From: Nonomuraea sediminis | Lineage (GTDB): Bacteria > Actinomycetota > Actinomycetes > Streptosporangiales > Streptosporangiaceae | Reading direction: 5' to 3' | Assembly (NCBI RefSeq): GCF_018531495.1 | Contig: NZ_JAHDTI010000007.1 | Location: 558,001 to 622,000, forward strand | Length of the DNA stretch: 64,000 bases | Part shown: positions 16,735-26,112 of the stretch, piece by piece | Numbering within the stretch: position 1 is the first letter of the stretch | Layout: every line of letters starts with the position of its first letter | Program-made: the position numbers and the translations under genes | The notes under the pieces: model-generated | Database searches by the model: none | Told to the model about the DNA's origin: nothing | The model's input: the letters and a program-made list of their open reading frames with translations, nothing else

Positions 16735-19352
16735 CAGCCCAGGTCGTCCCACTCCTGGAGTAGGTGGGCCGTGGCCGCCGCAGGGGCCGTGAACGACCAG
16801 CGGCCCGGCGGCAGGTTCAGAGCGCAGCCCCCGTCGCCCAGTCTGGTAGTCGGCAGCTGCTCGCTGAGGCCCATGAGGAAGGTGCCGTTGACGGTCATCC
16901 CGTCCCATGCGCCGCGCACGGGCAGTACCGCTCGGGCGGTCACGCCCTCCGGGACGGCGAACGTGAACTGGACCCCGTCGGGCCCGGCCCGCCAGCCCGA
17001 CTCGACGGTCCCCGACGCGCTCTCGTAGCGGGCGTGCGCCTGGCGCAGCAGCGGGACGGGGCCGGGACGCAGCAGCAGCTCGCCGAAGCCGCCACCCGTC
17101 CCGCGCGGGTCGTCGCCCAGGCCCGCCACGTGCCGGAACAGCCACTCGCCCACGCAGCCGTAGGCGTAGTGGTTGAAGGAGTTCATGGCCGGCGTCTGCA
17201 GGCCGTGCCGGTGGTGCCAGGCATCCCAGCGCTCCCACATGGTCGTCGCCCCGGCGCGGAGCTGGTAGCGCCAGGACGGATAGCCCTCTTGGTTGAAAAT
17301 CCGGCACGCCAGGTCGTGATGGCCGGTCTCCGACAGGACGGGCAGCAGCAGGGGGGTGCCGACGAAGCCCGTCATGAGCCGGTGCCCGTCGGCGCGGATC
17401 AGCTCGGCCAGCGCCTGCGCCGACGCGGCCCGGTCCTCGGGCGGGACCAGGTCCCAGGCGAGGGCGACGGCGTAACCGGTCTGCGTCTCGGTGTGCAGCC
17501 TCGGCCCGCTGAGGAAGGCCCGCTGGAAGGCGCCCGACACGCGGGTGAACGCCTCGCCGTACTCCGGCGCGTGCGGCTCGCCAAGCACGTCGGCCACGTG
17601 TGCGACCAGGCGGAGGCTGCGGGCGAGGGCGGCGGTGGCGATGAGGCTCTTGGGCGTCTCGACCGTGCCAGGGGCCAGCCAGTCGCCCAGGGCCCTGCCC
17701 GGTCTGATGCCTCCCTCGGCCTGGGCCAGGCAGTAATCGGCCCACCGCCGCATCGGGTCGTACGCGCGGCGCAGCGTGCGGTCGTCGCCGTAGCGCCGCC
17801 ACAGCAGCCACGGCACCTCGACCAGCGCGTCGGACCATACGGGGGAGTCGTATCCGTACTCGGGCAGGACCGGCGCGACATGCGGGACCGCGCCGTCGGC
17901 CCGCTGCCCGTCGATCAGCGTCGTCACCCAGCCGGACAGGAACGCCTGCGTGTGCCGCAGGAAGCTGAGCGTCGAGCCGAACACCGAGATGTCGGCCGTC
18001 CAGCCGGTTCGCTCGTCGCGCTGCGGGCAGTCGGTCGGCACGCTCACCAGGTTGCCGTCCGCCGACGCGCCAATGTTGGCGACGAGTTGCCGTACGGCGG
18101 GATCGCTCACGGTCAGCGAGCCGGTGACGGCGAGCGCGGAGGACAGCAGCACCGCCTCCAGGTCGTCCGGTGTCAGCGCGCCCGGCCAGCCGGTGACCTC
18201 CGCGTAGCGGAACCCGTGCAGGGTGAACGCGGGCTCCACGACATGCGAGCCGGGGCCGAGAGCGAACTCGTCACGCTGGTCCGCGGTGCGCAGGTTGTCG
18301 GTGTAGAGCCGTCCGGTCGCGGTCAGCTCCTCCCCGTGCCGCACCACGATCCGTACGGGGCCCGGGGCGTCGACGCTCATCCGTACACGCCCGACGACGT
18401 TCCGCCCGAAGTCTGCAACCTGGACGCCCGGCGCGGGTTCGGTCACGGACACGGCGGGCACCGTGCCGATCACCCGCACCGGGGGAGCGGGGTCGGCCTC
18501 CACCAGGATCTCCGGGGCGGCCGTCGTCTCGGCGGGCCCGACCTGCCGGGAAGGGGCCTGGACGGTCTCGCCCATCACCAGGTCGGCGCGCGGGCGGCCG
18601 AGATCCCGCCGGGTCCAGGCCGCGTCCGTGGCGAACACGAGGCGGACCCCGTCGTCGTCCCGCACGAGCACCTGGGCGCTGGCGGCGGGCCGGTCGCCGT
18701 AGCGGCGCGGGCCTCCGCCGGCGACGTGACCCGCGTACCATCCGGGAGCGAGCCACAGCTCCAGCTCGTTCTCGCCGGGTACGAGCAGCTTCGTGAGCTC
18801 CAGCAGCCGATAGCGTGTCCGATGGCCGTAGTCGGTCCAGCCTGGAGCCAGTTCCTCCTCGCCCAGCCGTACCCCGTTGAGCAGCGCCCGGTAGACGCCC
18901 AGCGCGGTGGCGGCCAGCCAGGCGCGCCCGGGAGCGGGACGCCACGTGAACGACCGGTGCAGGCTCACCGCCGCCCGAGGGTCGCCCGCCAGCCAGGGGG
19001 CGTCCCACCCACCGCGCGCCCGCAGGCCCGTGGTGAACGCGCCGGTCGCGTGCCCTTCCACACTCCACGTGTACGGCGTCAGCGGCGCCAGCCGCTCACC
19101 CGGCACGTCCACGCAGTGCGATCCGGCAAGCACGGACGACCGCCACACCTCGCGCCCGTCCGAAGACACCATCATGGTGGCCTCCTTGAGCAGCCGGGCG
19201 TCCCACGACAGCCGGGGCGACGGCTCGTCCACGCCTACCGGATCCGCCAGACCGCACGTCAGGCCCGCCCGTGAACCGGGCGGGGCCGAACGGATGAACG
19301 GCGCCTGCGCGCCTGAGACCTGCACTCCGAGCACCCCCGAATCCCGGTTCAC
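16731..19352 (-). CDS. Alpha-L-rhamnosidase (GH78)
   Basis: An 873-residue GH78 enzyme. The order is an N-terminal Bac_rhamnosid-N fold (SPRLSWDARL, PYTWSV), lectin-like beta domains, the conserved VPTDCPQRDERTGW block near residue 440 (general-acid region), and WERWDAW near 705 with the catalytic base candidate, then a C-terminal beta domain. It hydrolyses terminal alpha-L-rhamnose. No signal peptide is seen, so it acts on imported glycosides. The GTG at 19352 overlaps the stop of the serine hydrolase gene (GTGA), so translation is coupled. It is the last gene of the 23.3-to-16.7 kb operon. Confidence 0.93.
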   Translation of the reverse strand: MNRDSGVLGVQVSGAQAPFIRSAPPGSRAGLTCGLADPVGVDEPSPRLSWDARLLKEATMMVSSDGREVWRSSVLAGSHCVDVPGERLAPLTPYTWSVEGHATGAFTTGLRARGGWDAPWLAGDPRAAVSLHRSFTWRPAPGRAWLAATALGVYRALLNGVRLGEEELAPGWTDYGHRTRYRLLELTKLLVPGENELELWLAPGWYAGHVAGGGPRRYGDRPAASAQVLVRDDDGVRLVFATDAAWTRRDLGRPRADLVMGETVQAPSRQVGPAETTAAPEILVEADPAPPVRVIGTVPAVSVTEPAPGVQVADFGRNVVGRVRMSVDAPGPVRIVVRHGEELTATGRLYTDNLRTADQRDEFALGPGSHVVEPAFTLHGFRYAEVTGWPGALTPDDLEAVLLSSALAVTGSLTVSDPAVRQLVANIGASADGNLVSVPTDCPQRDERTGWTADISVFGSTLSFLRHTQAFLSGWVTTLIDGQRADGAVPHVAPVLPEYGYDSPVWSDALVEVPWLLWRRYGDDRTLRRAYDPMRRWADYCLAQAEGGIRPGRALGDWLAPGTVETPKSLIATAALARSLRLVAHVADVLGEPHAPEYGEAFTRVSGAFQRAFLSGPRLHTETQTGYAVALAWDLVPPEDRAASAQALAELIRADGHRLMTGFVGTPLLLPVLSETGHHDLACRIFNQEGYPSWRYQLRAGATTMWERWDAWHHRHGLQTPAMNSFNHYAYGCVGEWLFRHVAGLGDDPRGTGGGFGELLLRPGPVPLLRQAHARYESASGTVESGWRAGPDGVQFTFAVPEGVTARAVLPVRGAWDGMTVNGTFLMGLSEQLPTTRLGDGGCALNLPPGRWSFTAPAAATAHLLQEWDDLGW

Positions 19353-20338
19353 GCATCGAGCCCGGTGGTGAAGGCGTTGTGCAGACCGTCGACGTCCACG
19401 CCGGACAGGCTCGGCGCCATCACGTTGATCAGCAGCACGAAGCACGCGTCCTGCTCCGGGTACATCCACCACTGGCACCCCGAGGCGCCGCCGTGCCCGT
19501 ACAGCCGCCGGTCGAGCAGCCCGGGAGCCGAGTGGCGCAGGTTCCAGGTGAGGCCCCAGTCCTGCCCGGCGTTGACCGGGTCGGGCTGCAGCTTGACCAG
19601 GCCCGTCGTCTGCGGGGTCGTCATGGCGGCCAGGGTGGTCGGGTGGATCAGCTCGCGGTCGCCGCGCAGCAGCGCGCCGCCCAGCGCCAGGAGGTCTTCG
19701 GCGCGGGAGAACAGCGCCCCTGCCGGGTGGCGGAGCCGTACGAACGCATCGAAGTCGAAGCCAGGCCCGAGCAGGTCGATGCCGTGGACCTCGGCCGCGT
19801 CGCACGCCGGGTCGAACGTGATCCGCCCTCCGCCCGGCACCAGCGTGTTCAGGTCGGAGTCGATCACGTCGGCCACGTCGCGGCCTGTGACGTCGCGGAC
19901 CATCTCCGCGATCCCGGCGAAGGCCAGGTTGGAGTACTGGCTGAGCGTGCCTGCCTCGAACATTGACGGCGCGGTGACGAGGTGGTCCAGCAGGTTGTCG
20001 GGCGTGAGCGTCTGCTCGGCGATGCCGCTGGTGTGGGTGAGCAGGTGCCAGAGCGTCACGTCGGGTCGCGCGAAGTTCGGCAGTACGTCCCGCAGCGGGC
20101 GACGCAGCGACAGCAACCCCCGCTCGACCTGGCGCAGGGCGGCCAGCCCCACCAGCGGCTTGGTCACCGAGAACAGCGCGAAGTGGTCCTCGGTCCTGGT
20201 CTCGCGGCCGTCGTGCTCGCCGAATGCCTCCAGCACCTGGATCCCGTCGGAGGTGGCGGCGCCGAACACCGCGCACGGCAACCGCCCCTCCTTGATCTCG
20301 CGCCTGACCCAGTCGAGTGCGATGTCGTGAGTGGTCAT
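19349..20338 (-). CDS. Serine beta-lactamase-like hydrolase (class C/esterase type)
   Basis: A 329-residue protein with the three serine beta-lactamase motifs: SVTK (S-x-x-K), YSN (Y-x-N) and GHGG in place of KTG. The last variant is typical of EstB-like esterases and D-aminopeptidases. It lacks a signal peptide, so a cytosolic esterase or amidase role on the imported compound is more likely than antibiotic resistance. It is coupled on both sides by 4-bp overlaps with a permease gene and the rhamnosidase gene. Confidence 0.87.
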   Translation of the reverse strand: MTTHDIALDWVRREIKEGRLPCAVFGAATSDGIQVLEAFGEHDGRETRTEDHFALFSVTKPLVGLAALRQVERGLLSLRRPLRDVLPNFARPDVTLWHLLTHTSGIAEQTLTPDNLLDHLVTAPSMFEAGTLSQYSNLAFAGIAEMVRDVTGRDVADVIDSDLNTLVPGGGRITFDPACDAAEVHGIDLLGPGFDFDAFVRLRHPAGALFSRAEDLLALGGALLRGDRELIHPTTLAAMTTPQTTGLVKLQPDPVNAGQDWGLTWNLRHSAPGLLDRRLYGHGGASGCQWWMYPEQDACFVLLINVMAPSLSGVDVDGLHNAFTTGLDA

Positions 20339-21153
20339 CCCTTGAGTGCACCTTCCGTAAGACCGGCCAGGACGCGCTTCTGCGCGACGACGTACACCGC
20401 CACGAGGGGCAGCGTGGTGAGCAGGACGTGGGCGAAGACGAGGTTCCAGTTCAGGCTCTGCAAGGTGCCGGAGGCGAACTGGAACAGGTTCAGCGGCAGC
20501 GTGGCGTTCGCGCTGCCCTGGAGCAGGAAGAGGGCGAAGAAGAAGTCGTTCCAGACGTTGATGATCAGGATCACGCTGCCGACGAACAGCACCGGCCGCA
20601 GCAGGGGCAGCAGGATGCGGACGAAGACCTGCCGGCGGGAGGCGCCGTCGATGGCGGCGGCGTCCTCCAGGTCGCGGGGGAAGGCCCGGACGAATCCGGT
20701 CGCCAGGAAGATCACGATGCCCAGGCGGCAGCCGGTCATCGTCAGCACGTAGCCGAGCGAGCCGCCGTCCAGCGACAGGGCGCGCAGCAGGTAGACGGTC
20801 GGGATGATCGACGGCGGCAGCAGGATCGACAGCCCCATCACGAAGTAGGCCGCCTGCAGCCATCGCGACCGGCTGCGCCCGAACGCCCATGCCGCCGCCG
20901 CGCCGAGGAACACCACGGCGACCACGATCGGCACGGTCACCTTGAGGCTGTTGACCAGCCCCATCAGGTAGCCGCCCCGGTCGAGCACGATGCCGTAGTT
21001 CTCGGCGATCGCCCACGTCCTGGGCAGGCCGAGGCCCAGCTCGGCGGCCTCGCCCGCGGGTTTGAAGGAGTTGACGACCACGAGCCAGATGGGCACGAGC
21101 ACCCACGGGATCGCGAAGAGCGTCAGCGCCGTGTACTTGAGGACCGCTCTCAT
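20335..21153 (-). CDS. Carbohydrate ABC transporter permease (MalG-like)
   Basis: A 272-residue CUT1 inner-membrane permease with six hydrophobic segments and the EAA loop EDAAAIDGASRRQVFVRILL (about residues 180-200) that contacts the ATPase. It starts in an ATGA overlap with the upstream permease. No ATPase gene is found in the island, so a shared MsiK-type ATPase encoded elsewhere is expected, as known for many Streptomyces-like sugar importers. Confidence 0.93.
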   Translation of the reverse strand: MRAVLKYTALTLFAIPWVLVPIWLVVVNSFKPAGEAAELGLGLPRTWAIAENYGIVLDRGGYLMGLVNSLKVTVPIVVAVVFLGAAAAWAFGRSRSRWLQAAYFVMGLSILLPPSIIPTVYLLRALSLDGGSLGYVLTMTGCRLGIVIFLATGFVRAFPRDLEDAAAIDGASRRQVFVRILLPLLRPVLFVGSVILIINVWNDFFFALFLLQGSANATLPLNLFQFASGTLQSLNWNLVFAHVLLTTLPLVAVYVVAQKRVLAGLTEGALKG

Positions 21154-22004
21154 CCCGTCACCTCCCTGCGCCGCAGCCACCACACGAGGGGCACGGCGGT
21201 GGCGATCACCAGCAGCGTCACGGTGAACCCCAGCGCGCTGGCGGAGCCGAAGAAGCCCTGCCCCCACTGCTGGCGCATCACCACGTTCAGGGCCCGCGTG
21301 TGGTCGCCGGGCCCGCCGCCGGTGGTGGCGGCGATCACGTCGTACGCGCTGAGCGCGCCCACCAGCGTGACCGCCACGTTGAAGGTCAGCGCCGGGGCGA
21401 GCAGCGGGAACACCACCCGCCGGAACCGGGTCCACGGGCCGGCCCCGTCGACGATCGCCGACTCCAGCAGCGACTTCGGGATGGAGTTGAGGCCCGCGAT
21501 GTAGACGAGGGTGATCAGCCCGCTCCACTTCCACGCGTCGATGAACGCGACCACCACCAGCGCGGTGGACGGTTCGCCCAGCCACGCCCAATAGACGCCG
21601 AAGAATGAGTTGACCGCCCCGTCGGGGGCGAGCAGCCCGCGCCAGATGTATCCGGCGGCCAGCGGCGAGATGAGCGTCGGCAGGAAGAACGCCGAGCGGA
21701 AGACGGTGTTGATCCGGCTGGTCCGCTGGAGGGCCAGGGCCAGCGAGATACTGACCGTGTTCTGGATGGCCATGCACAGGATCGCGTACAGCACGGTCAC
21801 GGTGACCGCGTTGGCCAGCAGGTCCTGGTCGATCAGCGTGCGGACGTTCTCCAGCCCGTTCCAGGTGATCTCGGCCCGGAAGCTCGTCCAGGAGGAGAAC
21901 GCGAACCGGACGTTGAGCAGGAACGGGGCGACGAAGAAGACCGTGACCAGCACGATCGCGGGCAGTGTCCACGGCAGCCAGGCCGCCCTGTTCCGCATCA
22001 CCAT
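21150..22004 (-). CDS. Carbohydrate ABC transporter permease (MalF-like)
   Basis: A 284-residue CUT1 permease with an N-terminal membrane segment, a periplasmic-type loop, and the EAA-like loop SLLESAIVDGAGPWTRFRRV. The start at 22004 overlaps the binding-protein gene; the second ATG at 21998 shares bases with that gene's stop (TGATG) and is an equally good start. It forms the channel with the MalG-like partner. Confidence 0.93.
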   Translation of the reverse strand: MVMRNRAAWLPWTLPAIVLVTVFFVAPFLLNVRFAFSSWTSFRAEITWNGLENVRTLIDQDLLANAVTVTVLYAILCMAIQNTVSISLALALQRTSRINTVFRSAFFLPTLISPLAAGYIWRGLLAPDGAVNSFFGVYWAWLGEPSTALVVVAFIDAWKWSGLITLVYIAGLNSIPKSLLESAIVDGAGPWTRFRRVVFPLLAPALTFNVAVTLVGALSAYDVIAATTGGGPGDHTRALNVVMRQQWGQGFFGSASALGFTVTLLVIATAVPLVWWLRRREVTG

Positions 22005-23305
22005 CCGGGCAGCCCTGCCGCCTTGGCCGCCTGCTGGACCTGGCCCTGTAGCTGGGTCGCCGCCTCCTGCGGATCCTTCTGTCCGGCGATCAGCTCGGAC
22101 ATGAGCTGGGCCAGCCCGCCCATGCCGGGGATGTCGGAGTTGAAGGCGATGACCGCGCCGGTGTCGTACGCCTTCTTGACGTCCTGCAGCACGGACGAGA
22201 CGCCCTGCGGGTCGGGCACGTCCTTGAACACGGGGAAGGTCTTGGACGCGGTGATGTACTCGGCGTAGGCCGGGCCGGTCATGAAGCGCACGAAGTCGAG
22301 CGACGCCTTCTCCCGCGCCGCGTCACCGGTCTTGGGCAGGTAGAACGTGCCGATCGGGCCGGGCGCGTAGGTCACGAGCGGCTTGTCGCTCGACAGGCCG
22401 ACGAACCCGACGGACTCGTCGACGGTCTTCTGGTCGCCGCCCGCGGCTGCGAGGAGGGCCGGGAGCATGTCGGAGTGCTGGGCGACCATGGCGGCGTCGC
22501 CGGTCACGAGGGCCTTCATGGAGTCCTCGAACTTGGCGGTGACGATGTCCTTGTTGAAGCAGCCGTCGGCCTTCAGCTTGGCGTAGGCGGTCAGGCCGGC
22601 GACGAAGGGCGAGCCCGCGTCGGCCAGCGTGCTGCTGTGGCCCGCGATGGCCTTGCCGTACGCGTTGGACTGGTTGGCGCCTGCCAGGTAGAGGATGGGC
22701 AGGATCTGCACCGGCCAGATCGACCCGCCCGACTCGAAGACCGGCGTGACCCCGGCGGCCTTGAGCTTGGGGCAGACGGCGGCGAGCTCGGCGAAGTTCG
22801 TGGGCGGGGTCAGCCCGGCCGCGGCGAAGACCTTCTTGTTGTAGTAGAGGCCGAAGACCTGGGGGAAGCCGGTGATGGCGGCGTAGACCTTGCCGTTGAC
22901 GGACCCGGCGGCCTGGTAGAGGTCGCCGGACCTGGCGATGTACGCCTCGCCTGTCAGGTCGCGCAGGTTCTCGGCCGGGTTGAGGGCGAGCAGGCCGCTC
23001 ACCGTCGCGTGGTACTCCAGGATGTCCGGGCGGTCGCCGGTGGCCCACTTGGTCTGGGTGGTGTCCTCGAAGCCGTCGGACGGGATCGACACGAGCTCGA
23101 TCTTGTGGCCGAACTGCTTCTCGAACTTCTTGTACATCTCCAGCAGCGGCGCGGGGTCCGCGCTGTTGTGCCAGAGGGTCAGCTTCACCTGACCGGTCCC
23201 CTCCGGGGCGGACGACCCGCAGCCGGCGAGGGACAGGGCGAGGACGGCGCCGATCGCCGCGCCGAGCAGACGAGATGGTGCTCTCACGCCCGTGCTCCTG
23301 TTCAT
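21998..23305 (-). CDS. Sugar ABC transporter substrate-binding lipoprotein
   Basis: A 435-residue family-1 extracellular solute-binding protein. The signal peptide ends in LSLAGC (lipid-modified cysteine about residue 29), followed by KLTLWHNSADPAP, DRPDILEYH and FPQVFGLYYNKKVF, typical of CUT1 binding proteins. It is the first gene of the minus-strand operon (binding protein, two permeases, serine hydrolase, rhamnosidase). Its ligand is probably a rhamnose-containing glycoside, judged from the rhamnosidase in the same operon. Confidence 0.93.
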   Translation of the reverse strand: MNRSTGVRAPSRLLGAAIGAVLALSLAGCGSSAPEGTGQVKLTLWHNSADPAPLLEMYKKFEKQFGHKIELVSIPSDGFEDTTQTKWATGDRPDILEYHATVSGLLALNPAENLRDLTGEAYIARSGDLYQAAGSVNGKVYAAITGFPQVFGLYYNKKVFAAAGLTPPTNFAELAAVCPKLKAAGVTPVFESGGSIWPVQILPILYLAGANQSNAYGKAIAGHSSTLADAGSPFVAGLTAYAKLKADGCFNKDIVTAKFEDSMKALVTGDAAMVAQHSDMLPALLAAAGGDQKTVDESVGFVGLSSDKPLVTYAPGPIGTFYLPKTGDAAREKASLDFVRFMTGPAYAEYITASKTFPVFKDVPDPQGVSSVLQDVKKAYDTGAVIAFNSDIPGMGGLAQLMSELIAGQKDPQEAATQLQGQVQQAAKAAGLPGW

Positions 23306-23308
23306 GTT

Positions 23309-23442
23309 AGAGAGTTCTGTGTAGAACGTTCTCCATTGTTAGGGCACGAGAGAATTGCTCGTCAAGAGGTAGACCTGGGTGGTAGTAGCGGGCTAGCCTC
23401 ATCTTCCAGAAAAGTGTGTAGTTCGTTCTACGAAAACTCTCT
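23309..23442. promoter_or_regulatory. Paired LacI-type operators in the divergent control region
   Basis: Two related sites lie near the two divergent starts: TGTGTAGAACGTTCT (23318-23332, containing the perfect palindrome AGAACGTTCT) and TGTGTAGTTCGTTCT (23415-23429, followed by AC to complete GTAG..CTAC arms). They are nested between an outer inverted pair, AGAGAGTT (23309-23316) and AACTCTCT (23435-23442). The central CG and the spacing suit LacI-family dimers bound at both promoters. Confidence 0.65.
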
Positions 23443-23454
23443 GAAGGACGGCGT

Positions 23455-24465
23455 GTGACGAGCGGACGGGTGACGATCGCCGATGTGGCCAGGCGAGCCG
23501 GGGTTTCCACGGCCGCCGTGTCCAAGGTGGTGCGCGGGGCCTACGGCGTGAGCGCGGAGATGCGGGCCAAGGTGGCGCAGGCCATCGACGAGCTCGGTTA
23601 CCGCCCGCACGCCGCAGCCCGCGCCCTGCGCGGACGCACCTACACCCTCGGCGTCATGCTCTCAGACACCCGCAACCCGTTCTTCCCCGACATCATCGAG
23701 GGCGTCACCGGCCAACTGGGCGACACCGAGTACCAGGTGCTGCTCGGACCTGGCGGGATCGAGCCCAAGACGCAGGCCAGGATGACCGACGCCATGATCG
23801 ACCGAAGCATGGACGGGCTCATCCTGATCTCGCCGGTCATGACGGACGCCGAACTCGCCGCCATCGCGACGGCCACCCCGGTCGTCGTGGTGGGCAGGCA
23901 CGGCGCCGCCGCGGCTTACGACGCGGTCGTCGACGACGACGTGATGGGGGCGGGGCTCGTGGTCGACCACCTGGTCGAGCTCGGGCACACCCGGATCGCG
24001 CACATCACCCACCTGGAGCGGGCCCGCGCCCAGGGACTGCCGCACACGGTGCGCGCCGAAGGCTACCGCCAGGCGATGCACGCCCACGGACTCGCCGACG
24101 ACGTGCTGGCCACCTCCTTCACCGAGGAGGGCGGCTTCGAGGGTGCGCGGGAACTGCTCGCGCGCGACGACCGGCCCACCGCGATCTTCGCCGGGGCCGA
24201 CATCGCGGCGCTCGGCGTGCTGCGCGCCGCCGACGAGGCGGGCCTGTCGGTGCCGGAGGACCTCTCCGTCACCGGATACGACAACATCGGCATCGCCTCG
24301 CTCAAGCGCATCTCGCTTACCAGTGTTGACCAGGACGGGCACGTGATCGGGGCGACCGCCGCGCGCCTGCTCGTCGAACGCATCGAGGGACGCTCACGAT
24401 CGGTGACGTCGTCGGTGTCGCCCACGCTGATCGTCCGCGGAACCACAGGACCGCCTCGCCCCTGA
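23455..24465 (+). CDS. LacI-family transcriptional regulator
   Basis: A 336-residue LacI repressor. The N-terminal HTH VTIADVARRAGVSTAAVSKV and hinge helix PHAAARALRGRT are canonical. The periplasmic-binding-protein-like effector domain contains NPFFPDIIEG, DGLILISP and PTAIFAGADIAALGVL. A GTG start follows GAAGGA. It is divergent from the importer operon with two matching operators between, so it most likely represses that operon, its own gene, and possibly the genes downstream. Confidence 0.94.
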   Translation: MTSGRVTIADVARRAGVSTAAVSKVVRGAYGVSAEMRAKVAQAIDELGYRPHAAARALRGRTYTLGVMLSDTRNPFFPDIIEGVTGQLGDTEYQVLLGPGGIEPKTQARMTDAMIDRSMDGLILISPVMTDAELAAIATATPVVVVGRHGAAAAYDAVVDDDVMGAGLVVDHLVELGHTRIAHITHLERARAQGLPHTVRAEGYRQAMHAHGLADDVLATSFTEEGGFEGARELLARDDRPTAIFAGADIAALGVLRAADEAGLSVPEDLSVTGYDNIGIASLKRISLTSVDQDGHVIGATAARLLVERIEGRSRSVTSSVSPTLIVRGTTGPPRP

Positions 24466-24531
24466 GAACCAGCCGCACGTCGGGGGACTGTCGCGGACCA
24501 TGCGTTAAAACGATTCGATGGAAGGACCCCC

Positions 24532-26112
24532 GTGAGACGACTCGCTCTCCTCGCCCTTCTCCTCCCGCTGGTCGCGCCCGCGCAACCGGCCTTCGCCCAG
24601 GCGGCCGCTCTGGCCTGTCCGGTCAGGGTCGACCCCGCCGCGTTCGCCTCCGAGGCCCGCCTGGGCACCCTGGCCGAGCAGCAGGAGGCGTTCGGCCCCA
24701 GGCCGACCGGCTCCACCGCGCACGCCGACTACGTCGACTGGCTGGAGGACGAGATGGCGGCCATCCCCGGCCTCCAGTTCTCCTCCCTGCCCTACGCCAT
24801 CGACCGCTGGGACAGCCTCGGCACCGGCCTGACCGTCGGCGGTACGGCCGTGCAGGTCGCGGCCCCCGTGCCGTTCTCCTCCTCCACCGGCGCGGGCGGC
24901 GTCTCGGCGCCGCTCGTCCACCTGGCCACAGGGACGAACATCACCGCGGCCAACGCCGCAGGGAAGATCGTCGTCAGGGACCTGCCGTGGACCAACGTGC
25001 CCAACCTGCTATTCTATCCGCTCGCCCTCGGCTACTCCATGTACGACCCGGCCAACACGATCAACCCGCTCGGCTCGGAGTCGATGGAGTCCCCGGCCGC
25101 GGCCGACGCCGACCTCAAGGCGGCCGCCGCCGCGGGCGCGGTGGGCGTGATCGAGGTCAGCCAGCTCCCGCATGTCCAGATCCAGGGCCTTTACGCGCCC
25201 TACGAGGGCCTGCCGTACGGCGTGCCAGGCGCGTACGTCGGCGCCGACCAGGGCAAGCAGATCAAGGACGCGCTGGCCGCCGGGCAGCCGGTCCAGGCCG
25301 CGCTGACCGTGAACGCCGCATGGACGCCGACGACGACCCGCACCCTGCTCGCGACGCTTCCCGGCGGGAGCGCCCAGAAGATCGTCGTAGAGAGCCACAC
25401 CGACGGCATGAGCCCGGTGTGGGACAACGGCCCGCTCACCATGATCGAGATGGCCCGCTACCTGTCGTCGCTACCGGTGGAGTGCCGTCCGCGCACCGTG
25501 CAGTTCGCGTTCGTGACCGGCCATCTCTACCAGCACCTGACCGGCCCCAACGTCCGCGAGGGCGGCGCGGGTCAGCTTGCCGCCCAGCTCGACGCCGAGT
25601 ACGACCAGGGCGGGGTCTCCTCCGTCGTCGTGCTTGAGCACCTCGGCGCCAAGCGCTACGACGCGGTCGCCAGGCCGAACGGCCTGCCAGGCAAGCAGCT
25701 CGTCGCCAACCCCAGTCTCACCGAACTGCTGATGGTCCCCGTCAGCGAGAGCACGCCGCTGCGCGAACTGGTCAAGGGCCACATCCAGTACTGGGACGTG
25801 AAGCGCACCGCGATCCTCAAGGGCCTGTCGGCGGCCGACCTCGCCACGGTGCCGCACCACTGCGGCTTCGGTGGCGAGGGCACGCCGTACAACCAGCACC
25901 TGCTGCCTGTCATCTCGCCCATCGCCGCGCCCAAGACGCTGTTCTCGCCGCAGTTCGGCACCGAGGCCATCGACCTGTCGGTGATGCGCAAGGCGTCGCT
26001 CGCCTTCACCGACGTCGTGCTCGACCTCGGCCCGATGGCCCAGTCGGCCGTCGCGGGCGACGTGACCGCCATGCGCCAGCAGCGCGCCTCCGGCACGCCG
26101 GGGTGTGCGTGA
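24532..26112 (+). CDS. Secreted M28-like hydrolase with altered metal site
   Basis: A 526-residue exported protein (Sec signal MRRLALLALLLPLVAPAQP, cleavage after FAQA). The middle contains a PA-like insertion, and the later core has VVESHTDGMSPVWDNG, matching the first H-x-D and bridging-D motifs of M28 aminopeptidases. Where M28 enzymes carry the catalytic EE pair, this protein has FVTGHLYQ, and a VVLEHLG motif follows. The same replacements occur in the protein at 32544. It has a GTG start with GGAAGGA upstream. It may be an esterase or amidase acting outside the cell, or an inactive relative. Confidence 0.7.
   Translation: MRRLALLALLLPLVAPAQPAFAQAAALACPVRVDPAAFASEARLGTLAEQQEAFGPRPTGSTAHADYVDWLEDEMAAIPGLQFSSLPYAIDRWDSLGTGLTVGGTAVQVAAPVPFSSSTGAGGVSAPLVHLATGTNITAANAAGKIVVRDLPWTNVPNLLFYPLALGYSMYDPANTINPLGSESMESPAAADADLKAAAAAGAVGVIEVSQLPHVQIQGLYAPYEGLPYGVPGAYVGADQGKQIKDALAAGQPVQAALTVNAAWTPTTTRTLLATLPGGSAQKIVVESHTDGMSPVWDNGPLTMIEMARYLSSLPVECRPRTVQFAFVTGHLYQHLTGPNVREGGAGQLAAQLDAEYDQGGVSSVVVLEHLGAKRYDAVARPNGLPGKQLVANPSLTELLMVPVSESTPLRELVKGHIQYWDVKRTAILKGLSAADLATVPHHCGFGGEGTPYNQHLLPVISPIAAPKTLFSPQFGTEAIDLSVMRKASLAFTDVVLDLGPMAQSAVAGDVTAMRQQRASGTPGCA

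Noticed and set aside
16764..19274. Plus-strand 836-codon open frame opposite the rhamnosidase
   Set aside because: It lies wholly antisense to a GH78 gene with clear catalytic motifs; its translation is Arg/Gly-rich low-complexity text typical of GC-rich shadow frames.
19349..20338. Antibiotic-resistance beta-lactamase
   Set aside because: There is no signal peptide, the third motif is HGG rather than KTG, and the gene is embedded in a sugar-ester operon; an esterase or amidase is more likely.
19353..20351. Upstream extension of the rhamnosidase frame to 1206 codons
   Set aside because: The extra 330 codons are the shadow of the serine-hydrolase gene; the GTG at 19352 in a GTGA overlap gives a normal GH78 length.
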